Made by a program: the position numbers and the translations under genes. 64,000 nucleotides of DNA from Polyangiaceae bacterium (GTDB lineage Bacteria; Myxococcota_A; Polyangia; Polyangiales; Polyangiaceae), in assembly GCA_041389725.1 (NCBI GenBank), contig JAWKRG010000011.1, positions 125,001 through 189,000 on the forward strand, written 5' to 3'. The notes beneath the pieces were generated by a model. The model saw only the letters and a list, made by a program, of their open reading frames with translations, was not told where the DNA came from and did not search any database. How positions within the stretch are numbered: the stretch's first letter is position 1; every line of letters begins with the position of its first letter. Positions 16,592 to 25,812 of the stretch are shown one piece after another.

Positions 16592-17424
16592 CCCTCGCAC
16601 CCCGCAATCCCAATCTGTTGCAGCGCCTGCACCCCTTCGTGGTGGCGACTCGGGAGAATCGAACGCAGCTGGATTTGTCACCCTTTGGCATGGAGGTTCG
16701 CGCCGAGAACGTCTTCGACCCGCTGCATACGAGTTCTGCGGCGTTCTTGGAGCTACTGCGACGCCTCGACGCTTTGACCTTCGGCCCCGAAGGGATGCCC
16801 ATGCCGCGTTGGGTGTTCGTCGATGGCGCGGAGCTGCCCGGTGGCATTGCCGGATTCGGCTGCACGGTGGAGACGGCCACTGACACGGCTCGCAAGCTCT
16901 TGGAACCTGGCCCCGAGTACTCGGGGCTGCTGCCTCTATCGATGTTCATCGCGATCCCCACTCACGAACACGGCACCTGGCTGGGCCACAACCTGGCCAG
17001 CATGGCACCTCAACTCCTCGGCGACGGCTTGGCGGGGCTTGGCGGCCTGACCAAGGCAGTGGGTCTCAAGGTGTATCGCGCGAACCGCCAGATCGGCGTG
17101 ACCCAATGGGCAAGCCGGGCACTGCACATCCACACGCGAATGGGCCCTTTGGAGCTGCTCACGGCATGGACGCCGGCCCATAGCGAAGCATGGTCCCTCA
17201 CCTATCGAGTCGAGCTGGACCTCGATGCGCTCTACCACTTGGCTCGGGACCCGCGCGGCAAGGTCATGCGTCCTGTTCCCGATCACTACGTGGACAGCGA
17301 AGACCACGACGCGATGCAGTCACTGCAGAATCGCTTGGAGTCGGGCGAGCGCTGGTGCATTCCGAATGCGCCAGAAGTGATCGGGCCGGGCCATCAACGC
17401 GTGCCGGTCGCGCGCATCGGCTGA
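16588..17424 (+). CDS. Uncharacterised protein, second of a tandem paralogue pair
   Basis: The product has 278 residues from a GTG at 16588 that overlaps the preceding stop by 4 nt. It shares with the upstream protein the blocks 'EGMPMPRWVFVDGAELPG', 'LLPLSMFIAIPT' and 'GVTQW', plus the layout of a C-terminal helix with 'LESGERWCIPN'. It carries extra residues in the middle ('LAGLGGLTKAVGLKVYRA'). No signal peptide and no membrane segment. Function is unknown. The matched order of motifs and the overlapping start imply an obligate partner of the first copy. Confidence 0.72.
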   Translation: MTLAPRNPNLLQRLHPFVVATRENRTQLDLSPFGMEVRAENVFDPLHTSSAAFLELLRRLDALTFGPEGMPMPRWVFVDGAELPGGIAGFGCTVETATDTARKLLEPGPEYSGLLPLSMFIAIPTHEHGTWLGHNLASMAPQLLGDGLAGLGGLTKAVGLKVYRANRQIGVTQWASRALHIHTRMGPLELLTAWTPAHSEAWSLTYRVELDLDALYHLARDPRGKVMRPVPDHYVDSEDHDAMQSLQNRLESGERWCIPNAPEVIGPGHQRVPVARIG

Positions 17425-17499
17425 CCTCCGCCTTGGGCGACTGGCCCGGCGTTGCGCGGAACTCTACCTCGCGAAGGAGGTTCGTGGCAGGCTGAGTGC

Positions 17500-17826
17500 A
17501 TGCGCTGGATTTGGACTCTGGGACTCCTGGCGTTGGGTTGTCAGCGGCCGCAGGATTCCGCTCCGCCTCCGCCAGCGACGCCCTCAGCGGTGATCGCGAT
17601 TCCCTCGGCGCCCGCAACCACCAGTGCAGCACCGGCTGCTGTGACGTCGAGCACGTCACCACCGCCGCAGCCGCCTGCGGAGTGTCCGCACGCCGTTCCA
17701 GCCCCGGACTCGAACTGCGAACGACCACGCCACCAGCCCTGCACCTACACCGACACGAATGCGACGTGCCGGACGCGGATTGCCACCTGCGTAGACGGTC
17801 ACTGGCAGGTGCAGTGCATGGGCTGA
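17500..17826 (+). CDS. Small Cys-rich lipoprotein
   Basis: The predicted product has 108 residues. The signal 'MRWIWTLGLLALGCQ' gives a short but good lipobox (Cys14). The body is a Pro/Ala/Ser/Thr linker followed by a small Cys-rich domain with 'PDSNCERPRHQPCTYTD' and 'CRTRIATCVDGHWQVQC', probably two or three disulphides. The gene fills the space between the tandem pair and the convergent gene ending at 17837. It is supported by codon choice and signal peptide only; the family is not recognised. Confidence 0.6.
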   Translation: MRWIWTLGLLALGCQRPQDSAPPPPATPSAVIAIPSAPATTSAAPAAVTSSTSPPPQPPAECPHAVPAPDSNCERPRHQPCTYTDTNATCRTRIATCVDGHWQVQCMG

Positions 17827-17836
17827 GCGTAGGCGC

Positions 17837-18907
17837 TCATGCGAAGATCGTTTCTTCGCAGCGCGCGCGGATCGTGGAACAGAGGGCCTCAGCCTGGTCG
17901 AAGATGGTCTCGTGCTCACCTTCTGGAGCTTGGACGGACACGACGACGGCCGCCCCATCACGGAGCTCGACCAGGCGGTGACGCTGACGCCAGCCACGCT
18001 CGTTCAAGACGTAGACGACCTCGACACACGCTTCCTCGTCCCGAACCAGGACTTGCTCTGCCGCCACGAGTTCGCGCAGGGGTGGGGGCGGCTCATCGGC
18101 GTCACCTCCGCGAATGCAGATCAAGCCGTCGCCGCGGTCATGTAGCTCGAAGGGCCAGTCGTGATCGAAGGGCGCAGTATGAAGGCTCAAGCCGTCGGGC
18201 CAACTCACGCCGTACAAATACGTCTCGATCGTCCAGCTCGACTCGGGACGGGACGGCAGGGGCTCCACGAGTGCAAGGAGCGCGTCACCCTCGCGATGCA
18301 CGCCAGCTGGACCCACTTCGATGCGACATGACGCCGCGGGTGCGTTCAACTCCGTCAGGAGCAAACCCGCGCCATCACGCTCCACGCTGAGGCATTCATC
18401 GATATTGACCCGCGCGCCATGGCCCAAGAGGGTGACGTCCACTTCGCACGGCCCCTCGTCTTCCTCGGGCGCTTCCCCGGTCAGCTCGAACTTGATCTCG
18501 TCGGCCCATTGCATCACGCGCTCGTCTTCCACTCCCATCGCTTCGGACAGGCCAGCGATGAGCACTTGGTCGGCGTCGGTGGGTCTTCCTTTGCCGTAGA
18601 TCAGGGTGATCACCTGTCGCAGCACGTCCTCGTGCTGCTCTGCGGGCACCGTGCGCGCGATCTGTCGAAGCACGGGTATTCCGGTTCGTTCGTCAGCCAT
18701 CTCGTCCTGGAGCAACTCCAGGGCATTCTCGTGGTACTGCCTGAGCTGCGTCGCGCTCGGGTGAGGCAGTCGTGAGCTTCCAATGAGCACCTGTTCGATG
18801 CGCTCGAGGGCATCGGGCAGGACGTCCTCGGCTTGAAAGCACACGGCGAAGGTCAGCGCGCGTACGACCGCTTCCTCCCGAGACAACGGAAACTCGACAA
18901 TCGTCAT
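17837..18907 (-). CDS. Uncharacterised cytoplasmic protein, possibly TerB-like N-domain
   Basis: The product has 356 residues, no signal peptide and no membrane helix. Residues 1-145 are all-helical ('EEAVVRALTFAVCFQAEDVL', 'HEDVLRQVITLIYGKGRPTD', 'LIAGLSEAMGVEDERVMQWA'), a layout reminiscent of TerB-like domains, but no metal-ligand motif is evident. Residues about 150-356 are beta-rich and unusually rich in Glu and Asp. GAGG lies 8 nt before the ATG at 18907. The gene is transcribed divergently from the lipoprotein gene at 19042 and converges on the small lipoprotein gene. I would call it a hypothetical protein with a helical N-half. Confidence 0.68.
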   Translation of the reverse strand: MTIVEFPLSREEAVVRALTFAVCFQAEDVLPDALERIEQVLIGSSRLPHPSATQLRQYHENALELLQDEMADERTGIPVLRQIARTVPAEQHEDVLRQVITLIYGKGRPTDADQVLIAGLSEAMGVEDERVMQWADEIKFELTGEAPEEDEGPCEVDVTLLGHGARVNIDECLSVERDGAGLLLTELNAPAASCRIEVGPAGVHREGDALLALVEPLPSRPESSWTIETYLYGVSWPDGLSLHTAPFDHDWPFELHDRGDGLICIRGGDADEPPPPLRELVAAEQVLVRDEEACVEVVYVLNERGWRQRHRLVELRDGAAVVVSVQAPEGEHETIFDQAEALCSTIRARCEETIFA

Positions 18908-19041
18908 GATGAAACCTCGCTTGCGTGGGTCACTCTGCTAGTGACATCTAGGACGTCCGCGCAGAGTCGTCGCCTACACCTGCTACGACAATGCTCTGGC
19001 CCCGCCTTGCTCCGCGCGCACGCTTCCTCGATACTCTCGCC

Positions 19042-19707
19042 ATGATCGCTGGCAGTCGCTCCGTGGGGCACGATGTCGCCAAGCTCCTACTTCCCCTCGT
19101 CGCTGTCGCGTGTGGTTCAAGAAGTGGAATGCTCGACGGAAGCGAATCGAGCACTGGCGGCGCCGCGGGCAGCGGTGGCGCAGGAGGCATTGCCGCCTCG
19201 CTCAGCGGGCTACGCTGGGAACTCCCTTGCCGAGCGCCGCGAGGGGGTGGTGTGTGCACGACGAACGACAACTTGGGTCAGTACACGGTGCTGTCGGGCG
19301 ATCCCAACACGATCTATGACGTCAAGCTGCGCATCCGCGGAGTGTTGGAGGAGAAAACGTACGTCGGCGGAACGCCTCTGGGGGCGTTTCAGCTGGGCGG
19401 GCAGCCGGCCATCGACGACTGGAACACCTACGGGCTGGGCGTGTCCGACCCACCGCAGAACCTGTTTCTCAACCCGGGCGTCAGCGGTCAGTACTTCTGC
19501 ACCAGCGTGGATGACGTCGTGACTCTGCCGATGCGGGGCGGAGCGAGCGTGTTGTTGGCAGCCGTGGTCTACGACTCGCAGCAGATCGAGAACGTGAGCT
19601 CGACCGGTTCACCCATCGTGGTCCCCGGAGTTGCGCCCTACCCGAGCGCCTACGATGGCCAGTTTGCGCAGGTTGACGTACTCGGGGCGACCGAACCGCC
19701 TCCCTGA
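19042..19707 (+). CDS. Predicted surface lipoprotein
   Basis: The protein has 221 residues from the ATG at 19042; an in-frame ATG at 18991 adds 17 residues before the signal. The signal ends in 'LPLVAVACGSRSG' and is followed by a 'GGAAGSGGAGG' linker, the pattern seen in many lipoproteins of this window. The rest is beta-rich ('NTIYDVKLRIRGVLEEKTYV', 'NLFLNPGVSGQYFCTSVDDV', 'VLLAAVVYDSQQIENVSS') and could be a beta-sandwich. No enzyme motif is visible. It shares the 'CGSRSG' lipobox context with the lipoprotein at 25.8 kb. Confidence 0.7.
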   Translation: MIAGSRSVGHDVAKLLLPLVAVACGSRSGMLDGSESSTGGAAGSGGAGGIAASLSGLRWELPCRAPRGGGVCTTNDNLGQYTVLSGDPNTIYDVKLRIRGVLEEKTYVGGTPLGAFQLGGQPAIDDWNTYGLGVSDPPQNLFLNPGVSGQYFCTSVDDVVTLPMRGGASVLLAAVVYDSQQIENVSSTGSPIVVPGVAPYPSAYDGQFAQVDVLGATEPPP

Positions 19708-19826
19708 CCGCAGGTGGGCTGACCGACTGCTTACGCGACGCACTGACTGAGCCATCTCACTGACTACGATTCGTGCGCCCAATCTTCGCGAATGAAAGGT
19801 CTGCTCCATCTGTGCGTTTGCAGGGC

Positions 19827-20951
19827 ATGACCCATCGTCGTGTCCTCTCCTCCGCCCTCGGCGCTGCCGCGCTCGTGGGCTGCCATGCCACCCCTACCCC
19901 TGCGCCCCCAGCGGCCTCGCCAGCCTCTTCCAAACCGGTGGAGGTCGCAGCAGCGCCTACCGCGTCGTCGCCGCCCGCTGCCGCAGCAACTCAGACTGCA
20001 TGCGCAGTGCAAACAGCGCAAGCACCGGGGATCCTCGACCACCCGAACCATCCGTGCCGCGCGTGGCTCGCAAGGATTGCTCCCCGCACTGGGTCCTTGG
20101 CAGCAGGGGGCAGCGCCGCGCTCTGGACCACGTGCACCGTGCGAAAGACCGCCGTGGTGCTCACGGCGTTGCACAACTTCCACTGGCTTGGGCCAGAAGA
20201 CCTCAGGCGCGGCCACTATTGGAACCCCCAACGCGACGGGGGTGAGTTCCTGTACTCATTGCCTGCTGCGTCGGGTGCCGCCTCACCGACTGCGCACGCT
20301 TTCTGGACGCTGTTCACTCCCGCTGTTCCCGAAAACCAGTGGGGCCGCCAGCGCGGACGCATCTTGCCGCGAAACGACTACATGGTGGCGACTCTCGACG
20401 GTCAACAAGACGCCGCCGCCGTCGACTTGGCCTACGGTGACACGGGCCTGCGCTTGAAGCGCCCCTACGCAGGTGTACCCACCACGAGCACCACGGCACC
20501 CGCGACCCCCGGCACCGAAGTCATGGTGGCTGGGTACGTGTCGGAGTTCGACCCTGTCACGGAGAACGCCGATCCGACCCTGACGATCAGCACCGGCGCG
20601 GTGTTGAGCGACGCGGACGCGCGGGCGGCCTTAGAAGCCCTTCGACGCGTCGGCGACGAGGAGGGCGACGTGGCGTATGCGCCGGAGGTGGAGTTCCTCG
20701 TGAGTGCACAGGCAAAGCGCGGAATGAGTGGCTCAGGCGTGTTCGACCGCCGGGGTCGCCTGCTCGGCATCGCAGTGCGCGCCAGCCTGACGGCGGATGC
20801 TCCCGCCATCGTGCGAGTCGTCCGCTTGAGCTACATCGAGGGTCAGCTGGCGCAGATCGACGCGAAAGGTCGTGCCCGCAACCGAGAAGTGCTGCCGAGT
20901 TCATGCCCCAATCCAACGGCGTCGGCGGAGGGCCTCGCGTTGGTGGAGTGA
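19827..20951 (+). CDS. Trypsin-like serine protease lipoprotein
   Basis: The predicted lipoprotein has 374 residues from the ATG at 19827, with 'GAAALVGC' as lipobox (Cys19) and an Ala/Pro-rich linker to about residue 60. The chymotrypsin-fold triad is recognisable: His116 in 'VLTALHNF', probable Asp184 in 'NDYMVATLDG', and Ser301 in 'KRGMSGSGVFDRRGRLLG' (GxSG followed by the usual 'GR-LLG-' strand). A Cys pair, Cys77 and Cys103, flanks the His strand. It would act at the cell envelope or outside, as a protease. Identity of the Asp is less certain than His and Ser; a pseudo-protease cannot be excluded. Confidence 0.82.
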   Translation: MTHRRVLSSALGAAALVGCHATPTPAPPAASPASSKPVEVAAAPTASSPPAAAATQTACAVQTAQAPGILDHPNHPCRAWLARIAPRTGSLAAGGSAALWTTCTVRKTAVVLTALHNFHWLGPEDLRRGHYWNPQRDGGEFLYSLPAASGAASPTAHAFWTLFTPAVPENQWGRQRGRILPRNDYMVATLDGQQDAAAVDLAYGDTGLRLKRPYAGVPTTSTTAPATPGTEVMVAGYVSEFDPVTENADPTLTISTGAVLSDADARAALEALRRVGDEEGDVAYAPEVEFLVSAQAKRGMSGSGVFDRRGRLLGIAVRASLTADAPAIVRVVRLSYIEGQLAQIDAKGRARNREVLPSSCPNPTASAEGLALVE

Positions 20952-20963
20952 GCCGGCGGCTGC

Positions 20964-21350
20964 CTAGCGCGAGCGTCGGCGCAGCAGCGCGACGGCTCCA
21001 GCCGCCAAGAGCAAGCTGAACAAGCCGGTGCGCGCGGGAGAACCGATGCTGCAGCCGCCGTCGTCGGAGGATCCGCCCGACGCCGCGCCGCCGGTTCCAC
21101 TCTTGCCAGCGGTGCCGGCGGTACCCGCAGTCCCAGCGCTGCCCGCCGTGCCCGCGTCGCTGGCGCGACACTTCGGCGAGCCACCCACGTCCACGCAGAC
21201 GCCCGCAGAGAAGAAGTTCGGAGGCGCGTTGTTGCACGCCTGTCCCAGCGTGGTGCAGTCGTCCGTGGGGGGAGTGACGTCCGCCGCTGCGGCGCCTCCG
21301 AACAGAACCACTGCCAAGAGTGCCGAGCCCGCAAGAATGTGTGTACGCAT
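20964..21350 (-). CDS. Secreted protein with MYXO-CTERM-like sorting tail
   Basis: The product has 128 residues. A signal peptide (about residues 1-22, 'LLAVVLFGGAAAAD') is followed by a small Cys-containing domain ('CTTLGQACNNAPPNFFSAGVC'), a repeated 'AGTAG' linker, and a C-terminal tail: 'DDGGCSIG', a hydrophobic helix 'LFSLLLAAGAVALL' and 'RRRSR'. That tail fits the MYXO-CTERM class of C-terminal sorting signals, in which the protein is anchored or modified at the Cys and the helix removed. In-frame ATGs upstream are possible, but 21350 gives the best signal peptide. Confidence 0.78.
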   Translation of the reverse strand: MRTHILAGSALLAVVLFGGAAAADVTPPTDDCTTLGQACNNAPPNFFSAGVCVDVGGSPKCRASDAGTAGSAGTAGTAGTAGKSGTGGAASGGSSDDGGCSIGSPARTGLFSLLLAAGAVALLRRRSR

Positions 21351-21488
21351 CCGGCGCAGTCTCGCATGCAACATGAGCGTCATCAACTTGGCCACCTCGA
21401 CTCGATGGGCAGTTGACCGAGCGCATTGTTTGCGCTTCAGCCCAGAGCCCCTGTGGGCCTGACCGTACCCAGCGCAGCAACCTTTGCG

Positions 21489-23216
21489 TCAGCGCATGCT
21501 GAGCGGTTCCGCTTGGGAGCGCACGACCGGCACGTAGACCGGATCCCACACCACGCGCCGCACGATGTCTTCGGCTTCCTCGGCGTGAATGCGACGGCCC
21601 AAGTTGTTCTCGCTGGCGTAGCGCACGACTGCGCAGGCGATCTCGAAGCTGACCCGACGCAGGTCGCTCTGATGCGGATAGATCGCTCCCTGAGCCAGCC
21701 GTTCTTCGCTCACCGATCGAGCCAAGGTCGCCGAAGCGATGTGGAACATTTCCGTCGTGATCTCGCGAGCTTCGGCCACCGCGGCGCCCAGCCCCACGCC
21801 GGGGAAGATGAACACGTTGTTGGCCTGTCCGATCACGTGGCGACGACCGTCGTAGTCCACGTCCGCAAAGGGGCTGCCCGTGGCGACGATCGCTCGCCCT
21901 CGGGACCATTTGATGGCCTGTTCCGGCGTGCATTCACAGCGACTCGTCGGATTGCTCAGGGGCAGCACGATCGGCCGCTCCACGAAGGAGGCCATCGTCG
22001 CGATCATTTCTTCCGTGAAGGTATTGGCGCGCGCCGTCGCGCCGACCAAAATCGTCGGCTCCACCGCACGAATGACGTCCTCGGGCGTCAGCTTCGCCGA
22101 CGGGTCGAGCCCGAACTCGCCCATGATCTCTCGCGGCAAGGCGAGCTCGCGCTTGTGCGGCTCGTCCATCTCACGACCGTCGTGCAGCAGCCCCTGGCTG
22201 TCGAAGGCCACGATGGCTCGTCGAATGCGTGCGTCGTCAGCGCCGTCGGCCCGCATCGCCAAGGCGCACAACCGCGCAATGCCCGTACACGCCGCGCCCG
22301 CACCGATGAACACGATGCGCTGGTCGCTCATGCGCTGTCGGGTCAGGCGTAGCCCTGCCAAGATCCCGGCAACACTCACGCTAGCCGTGCCCTGGATGTC
22401 ATCGTTGAAGGACGGCAGCCGGCGCCGATAGCGCTCGAGCAGAGTGAAGGCGCGATCCTTGTGGAAGTCTTCCCACTGCAGAATGGCGCGGGGAAACACC
22501 TCCCGCACGCTGCGCACGAAGGCCTCGATGAAGTCGTCGTACTCGCGACCGCGCAGACGCTTCTTCGGGTACCCGAGGTAGAGCGGATCCGACAGCAACT
22601 CGGCGTTGTCGGTCCCCACATCCAAGCTAATCGGCAGGCACTTGGACGGATGAATGCCGGCGCCGGCCACGTAGAGAGCGAGCTTGCCAATGGGAATGCC
22701 CATGCCGCCGCAGCCCTGATCCCCAAGCCCGAGAATCCGCTCGTTGTCCGTCGCGACGATCAGGCGCACGTCGCGGTAGGGTGAGTTGCGCAACACTGCC
22801 GGAATGTCGTCCACGTCGTCGGGCGTGATCCAGAGTCCACGCGCCGAGCGATAGATGTGCGAGAACTTCTGACACGCCTCGCCCACGGTCGGCGTGTAGA
22901 CGATGGGCATGAGCTCCGCGACGTGATCCACCAGCATACGGTAGAACAAGACTTCGTTGCGATCGTGCAGGCTCGCGAGTCCAATGTACTGCTCGAGGGG
23001 CGAACTCTTGGCGCGGATCTGATCGATCGCGGCCGTGGCTTGTTCTTCCAGGCTGGTGACGCGGTAGGGCACCATGCCTCGAACTCGCAGTTCGTCGCGC
23101 TGTGCGCGTTCGAACGCCGTCCCCTGGTTGGTCGACGGATTGTGCAGCAGCCATACTCCGGCTTTGCGGGTCTCAATGACTTTCGCGCCAGCCAGATCGT
23201 CCAATGGGTCGCGCAT
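21489..23216 (-). CDS. maeA: NAD-type malic enzyme
   Basis: This 575-residue enzyme decarboxylates malate to pyruvate, linking the TCA cycle to gluconeogenesis and supplying NAD(P)H. Tyr107 in 'IVYTPTVG' and Lys178 in 'GGMGIPIGKLALY' are the catalytic pair. The family signature FNDDIQGTASVSVAGIL runs from residue 270. 'GAGAACTGIARL' (305-316) is the dinucleotide-binding loop. Length is that of the large (about 560-residue) NAD-malic enzyme class, not the short MaeB-type. Cofactor preference cannot be fixed from the sequence. AGGAGGG lies 8 nt before the ATG. A small membrane-protein gene lies 15 nt upstream on the same strand. Confidence 0.95.
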   Translation of the reverse strand: MRDPLDDLAGAKVIETRKAGVWLLHNPSTNQGTAFERAQRDELRVRGMVPYRVTSLEEQATAAIDQIRAKSSPLEQYIGLASLHDRNEVLFYRMLVDHVAELMPIVYTPTVGEACQKFSHIYRSARGLWITPDDVDDIPAVLRNSPYRDVRLIVATDNERILGLGDQGCGGMGIPIGKLALYVAGAGIHPSKCLPISLDVGTDNAELLSDPLYLGYPKKRLRGREYDDFIEAFVRSVREVFPRAILQWEDFHKDRAFTLLERYRRRLPSFNDDIQGTASVSVAGILAGLRLTRQRMSDQRIVFIGAGAACTGIARLCALAMRADGADDARIRRAIVAFDSQGLLHDGREMDEPHKRELALPREIMGEFGLDPSAKLTPEDVIRAVEPTILVGATARANTFTEEMIATMASFVERPIVLPLSNPTSRCECTPEQAIKWSRGRAIVATGSPFADVDYDGRRHVIGQANNVFIFPGVGLGAAVAEAREITTEMFHIASATLARSVSEERLAQGAIYPHQSDLRRVSFEIACAVVRYASENNLGRRIHAEEAEDIVRRVVWDPVYVPVVRSQAEPLSMR

Positions 23217-23231
23217 GGCGGAGCCCTCCTC

Positions 23232-23462
23232 TCAACGTTGCATGACCATACGCGCGACCTTGACCCCCAACAGCACCAAGCCGCTGGCGTGCATGATCAG
23301 ATCGAAGATGTCGATCGGTCGCTTCAGCGTCCCCCCGGCGAGCATCTTGAGCTTCTCCCACAGATGCGGCTCGGGAACGAACGGAGCCAGAGCAAGCAGG
23401 ATCGCGCCGAAGGCCAGAAAGCCGAGGGGCATCCCGTCGATCCAATTCCAAAAGGCAGCCAT
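23232..23462 (-). CDS. Conserved small membrane protein
   Basis: The product has 76 residues: 'MPLGFLAFGAILLALAPFVP' forms one transmembrane helix, followed by 'EPHLWEKLKMLAGGTLKRPI' and 'DIFDLIMHASGLVLLGVKV', an amphipathic then hydrophobic segment. The pattern '-L-LAPF-PEPHL-EKL-ML--G-L-RPIDIFDL--H' belongs to a small widespread membrane protein, sometimes annotated as RND transporter because of neighbours; no transporter function is evident from the sequence. It sits between the amylase and malic enzyme genes, with a 15-nt gap to the latter, so cotranscription is likely. Confidence 0.75.
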   Translation of the reverse strand: MAAFWNWIDGMPLGFLAFGAILLALAPFVPEPHLWEKLKMLAGGTLKRPIDIFDLIMHASGLVLLGVKVARMVMQR

Positions 23463-23477
23463 GGTCGCTTTCTAGGA

Positions 23478-25559
23478 CTACTTCGCCACCAATACCATGC
23501 TCGAGCGTGCTGGGACGCTGACGGACGGTCCACTCGCGCTCCCGCCACCGAGTTCATCCGTGTAGCTGCCAGCGGGCAGTCCGCCCACGGATTCCGTCCC
23601 ATCGCCGCGGTTGATGATGACGATCACGTCGTCGGCGTTGTGCTGCATGCGATAGGCGAGGGTGTTCGCACTCGAAGAGAGCGAAGTGCGCTGGCCGCGG
23701 CGCAATGCGGGGTGCTTGGCGCGCAGAGCCGTGAGCGCCTTGACGTGATCGCGCACCAACGTCTGTCCCGCACTCAGCCCCGTCCACTGCATCATGCGCC
23801 GGTTGTCCGGGTCCCCCGCGCCCGCCATGGCGATCTCGTCGCCGTAGTACAGCAGCGGAACGCCACGCAGGGTGAAAATCAGCGTGTACGCATTGTTCAG
23901 GCGTTCGAAGGGCGCCAGGTTGCCCGGGAGCCCAGGCTGTCCAGACCAAGAGCGATCCTTGCCGTCCGCCCACTCGTTGCCCCACAGCGGCTGGTCTTCC
24001 GCAAAGTGGATGGAGCGCGGCACGTCGTGGTTGCCGACGAAGGTGCTCATGACTCCGGCGCCGTAGTAGTTGTCGTTCGACGCCAAGAAGCCTTCCAAGT
24101 CCGTCAGCGGAGTGCTCCGCACCAACAAGGACGACACGATCTTGGCGCGCAGCGGGAAGTCGAACTGACCATCCAGCTTGGTCACCGGATCGACGTAGTA
24201 CTTGATGTCGTCCCGATTGCCGGTGAAGGTCTCGCCCACCATGTAGAAGTGCTCGCCGCTGCCGGGCTCGATGTCCGACGTCACACGCGAGCGCAGCTCC
24301 GTGACCCAGGCGTCCTCGATGTGCTTCACTGCATCCAGGCGAAAGCCATCGACCCCGGTGTCCTTGACCCACTGCACCGCATTGTCGATGGAGAACTTGC
24401 GCGCGGCCGGCAGCGTGAAGTTGAAGTCCGGCAGGTAGTCGCGAAACCAGCAGCGCTTGCCGTCCGCCCCTTCCCAACCGCAACCCTCGCCGCACACGCA
24501 GTGCTTGCCGTTCTCGTCCAGCAGCCAGAACCAACCCTTGTTGTTCTGGTACACGGGGGAATCGATGTGCACGTGGTTCATCGCGTAGTCGAGGATCACG
24601 CGCAGCCCCGCGGCGTGCGCCTCGGTCACCAGTGCTTGCAGCTCCGCCAAGGTGCCGAAGCGTGGCTCGGTTTGGTCCAAGTTCTTCGGCCAGTAGCCGT
24701 GATAGGCGCTGTAGTACTTGCCGTCCGTGCCAACGCCCGCGCTGTCGGCGTTGTCGATGGGCGCCGTGAGCCACAACGTGTTCACGCCCAAATCCGTGAA
24801 ATAGCCCTCGGCGATCTTCTTGCGCACGCCCGCGATGTCACCGCCTTGATAGGCCGCCGCGGACTCCACCTGGGAGATCGGCGGACCGTCGTTACCCGTG
24901 TCGCCGTTGAAGAAGCGATCCACGAACACGAAGTACAGGATGGAGTCGCGCCAATCGAAGGTGCCCGTGGGCGGCACGCAGCTCCAGGTCGCGCAGCTGA
25001 CTGCGGCCAGCTCCGAGTTCTCGCCGCCCAGGCCGTCGCTCACCTTGTTCGGGTTGCCGGGATCGGTCACCCACTGGCTGCCGTCGATCAAGAACTTGTA
25101 CTGGACGCTCTGCGCGTAGGGCACTTCCACCATCGCGCTCCAGACCGACCCTTGCTTGCTGAGCGGCACGCCCACGTCCCAGCCGTTGGCCGCGAAAGAT
25201 CCACGCAGCTCCACACTGCTTTCGCTACCCACCGGATAGGTGAACTCTTGCTGACAGCGCTTCAGGCTGTCGTCGCACTGCGGTGGCCCCGGTTCACCGC
25301 CCGCTCCGCCGGCCCCACCTGCACCGCAGCCGACGGTTGCGCCGCTCGCCCCCGAACCCGTCGACGCAGCCGATCCCACGGATGCCCCCGCACCCGGATC
25401 GCAGCCTCCGCTGCTCGCACCCGCGCTACCCGACGACGCCGCAACGCCGCCAGTACCCTTCAGGTTGGGTCGATCGATCGGCTCCTCGGTGCTTGCACAA
25501 GCAGCTGCCAATCCCAACGCCGTCAGGAAGCCAAAAACCTTCAAGGAGTTCCGAGCCAC
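23478..25559 (-). CDS. GH13 alpha-amylase-family lipoprotein
   Basis: This 693-residue enzyme is a predicted lipoprotein (signal ends 'LGLAAACAS', Cys21) with a Gly/Ser/Ala linker to about residue 92. Residues about 103-175 resemble an early-set/CBM48-like module ('AMVEVPYAQSVQYKFLIDGS'). The GH13 barrel follows: Asp409 nucleophile in 'GFRLDAVKH', Glu443 acid/base in 'MVGETFTG' and Asp512 in 'FVGNHDV', with 'DYAMNHVHIDSP' as region I. Region II/III spacing is normal. A C-terminal beta-domain ends the chain. It should cleave alpha-1,4-glucans at the cell surface; product size is unknown. The small and long forms of region I (D-x-x-x-N-H) support hydrolase rather than transferase activity. Confidence 0.94.
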   Translation of the reverse strand: MARNSLKVFGFLTALGLAAACASTEEPIDRPNLKGTGGVAASSGSAGASSGGCDPGAGASVGSAASTGSGASGATVGCGAGGAGGAGGEPGPPQCDDSLKRCQQEFTYPVGSESSVELRGSFAANGWDVGVPLSKQGSVWSAMVEVPYAQSVQYKFLIDGSQWVTDPGNPNKVSDGLGGENSELAAVSCATWSCVPPTGTFDWRDSILYFVFVDRFFNGDTGNDGPPISQVESAAAYQGGDIAGVRKKIAEGYFTDLGVNTLWLTAPIDNADSAGVGTDGKYYSAYHGYWPKNLDQTEPRFGTLAELQALVTEAHAAGLRVILDYAMNHVHIDSPVYQNNKGWFWLLDENGKHCVCGEGCGWEGADGKRCWFRDYLPDFNFTLPAARKFSIDNAVQWVKDTGVDGFRLDAVKHIEDAWVTELRSRVTSDIEPGSGEHFYMVGETFTGNRDDIKYYVDPVTKLDGQFDFPLRAKIVSSLLVRSTPLTDLEGFLASNDNYYGAGVMSTFVGNHDVPRSIHFAEDQPLWGNEWADGKDRSWSGQPGLPGNLAPFERLNNAYTLIFTLRGVPLLYYGDEIAMAGAGDPDNRRMMQWTGLSAGQTLVRDHVKALTALRAKHPALRRGQRTSLSSSANTLAYRMQHNADDVIVIINRGDGTESVGGLPAGSYTDELGGGSASGPSVSVPARSSMVLVAK

Positions 25560-25812
25560 GCCCGCTCATAGCGCCAGGCCCTGGGACACGCAATCACACG
25601 CGTGAGCTTCTGGATTTGTGGTCTAGGGCGCTGCGTCACACGCCGGCTACTCAAACTCAGCGCGTCGCGCCAACCCTGGAATTTCCCGCAAAACCTGCGC
25701 ACGAAGCGGTTCGATCCCGCACTCGCTTGCGGCTGTGCGGGCGCATACGGAAAGCGTCCCAACCCTGGCGCCTCTGGCCGAAACCGTGCCCCTGATCTAC
25801 ACGGACTTGGTG

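Noticed and set aside
22857..25571. A 904-codon open frame on the plus strand across malic enzyme and amylase genes
   Set aside because: It is antisense to two genes with strong catalytic motifs on the minus strand. High GC leaves the opposite strand open; its product has no recognisable domain and is very rich in His, Val, Arg and Gln.
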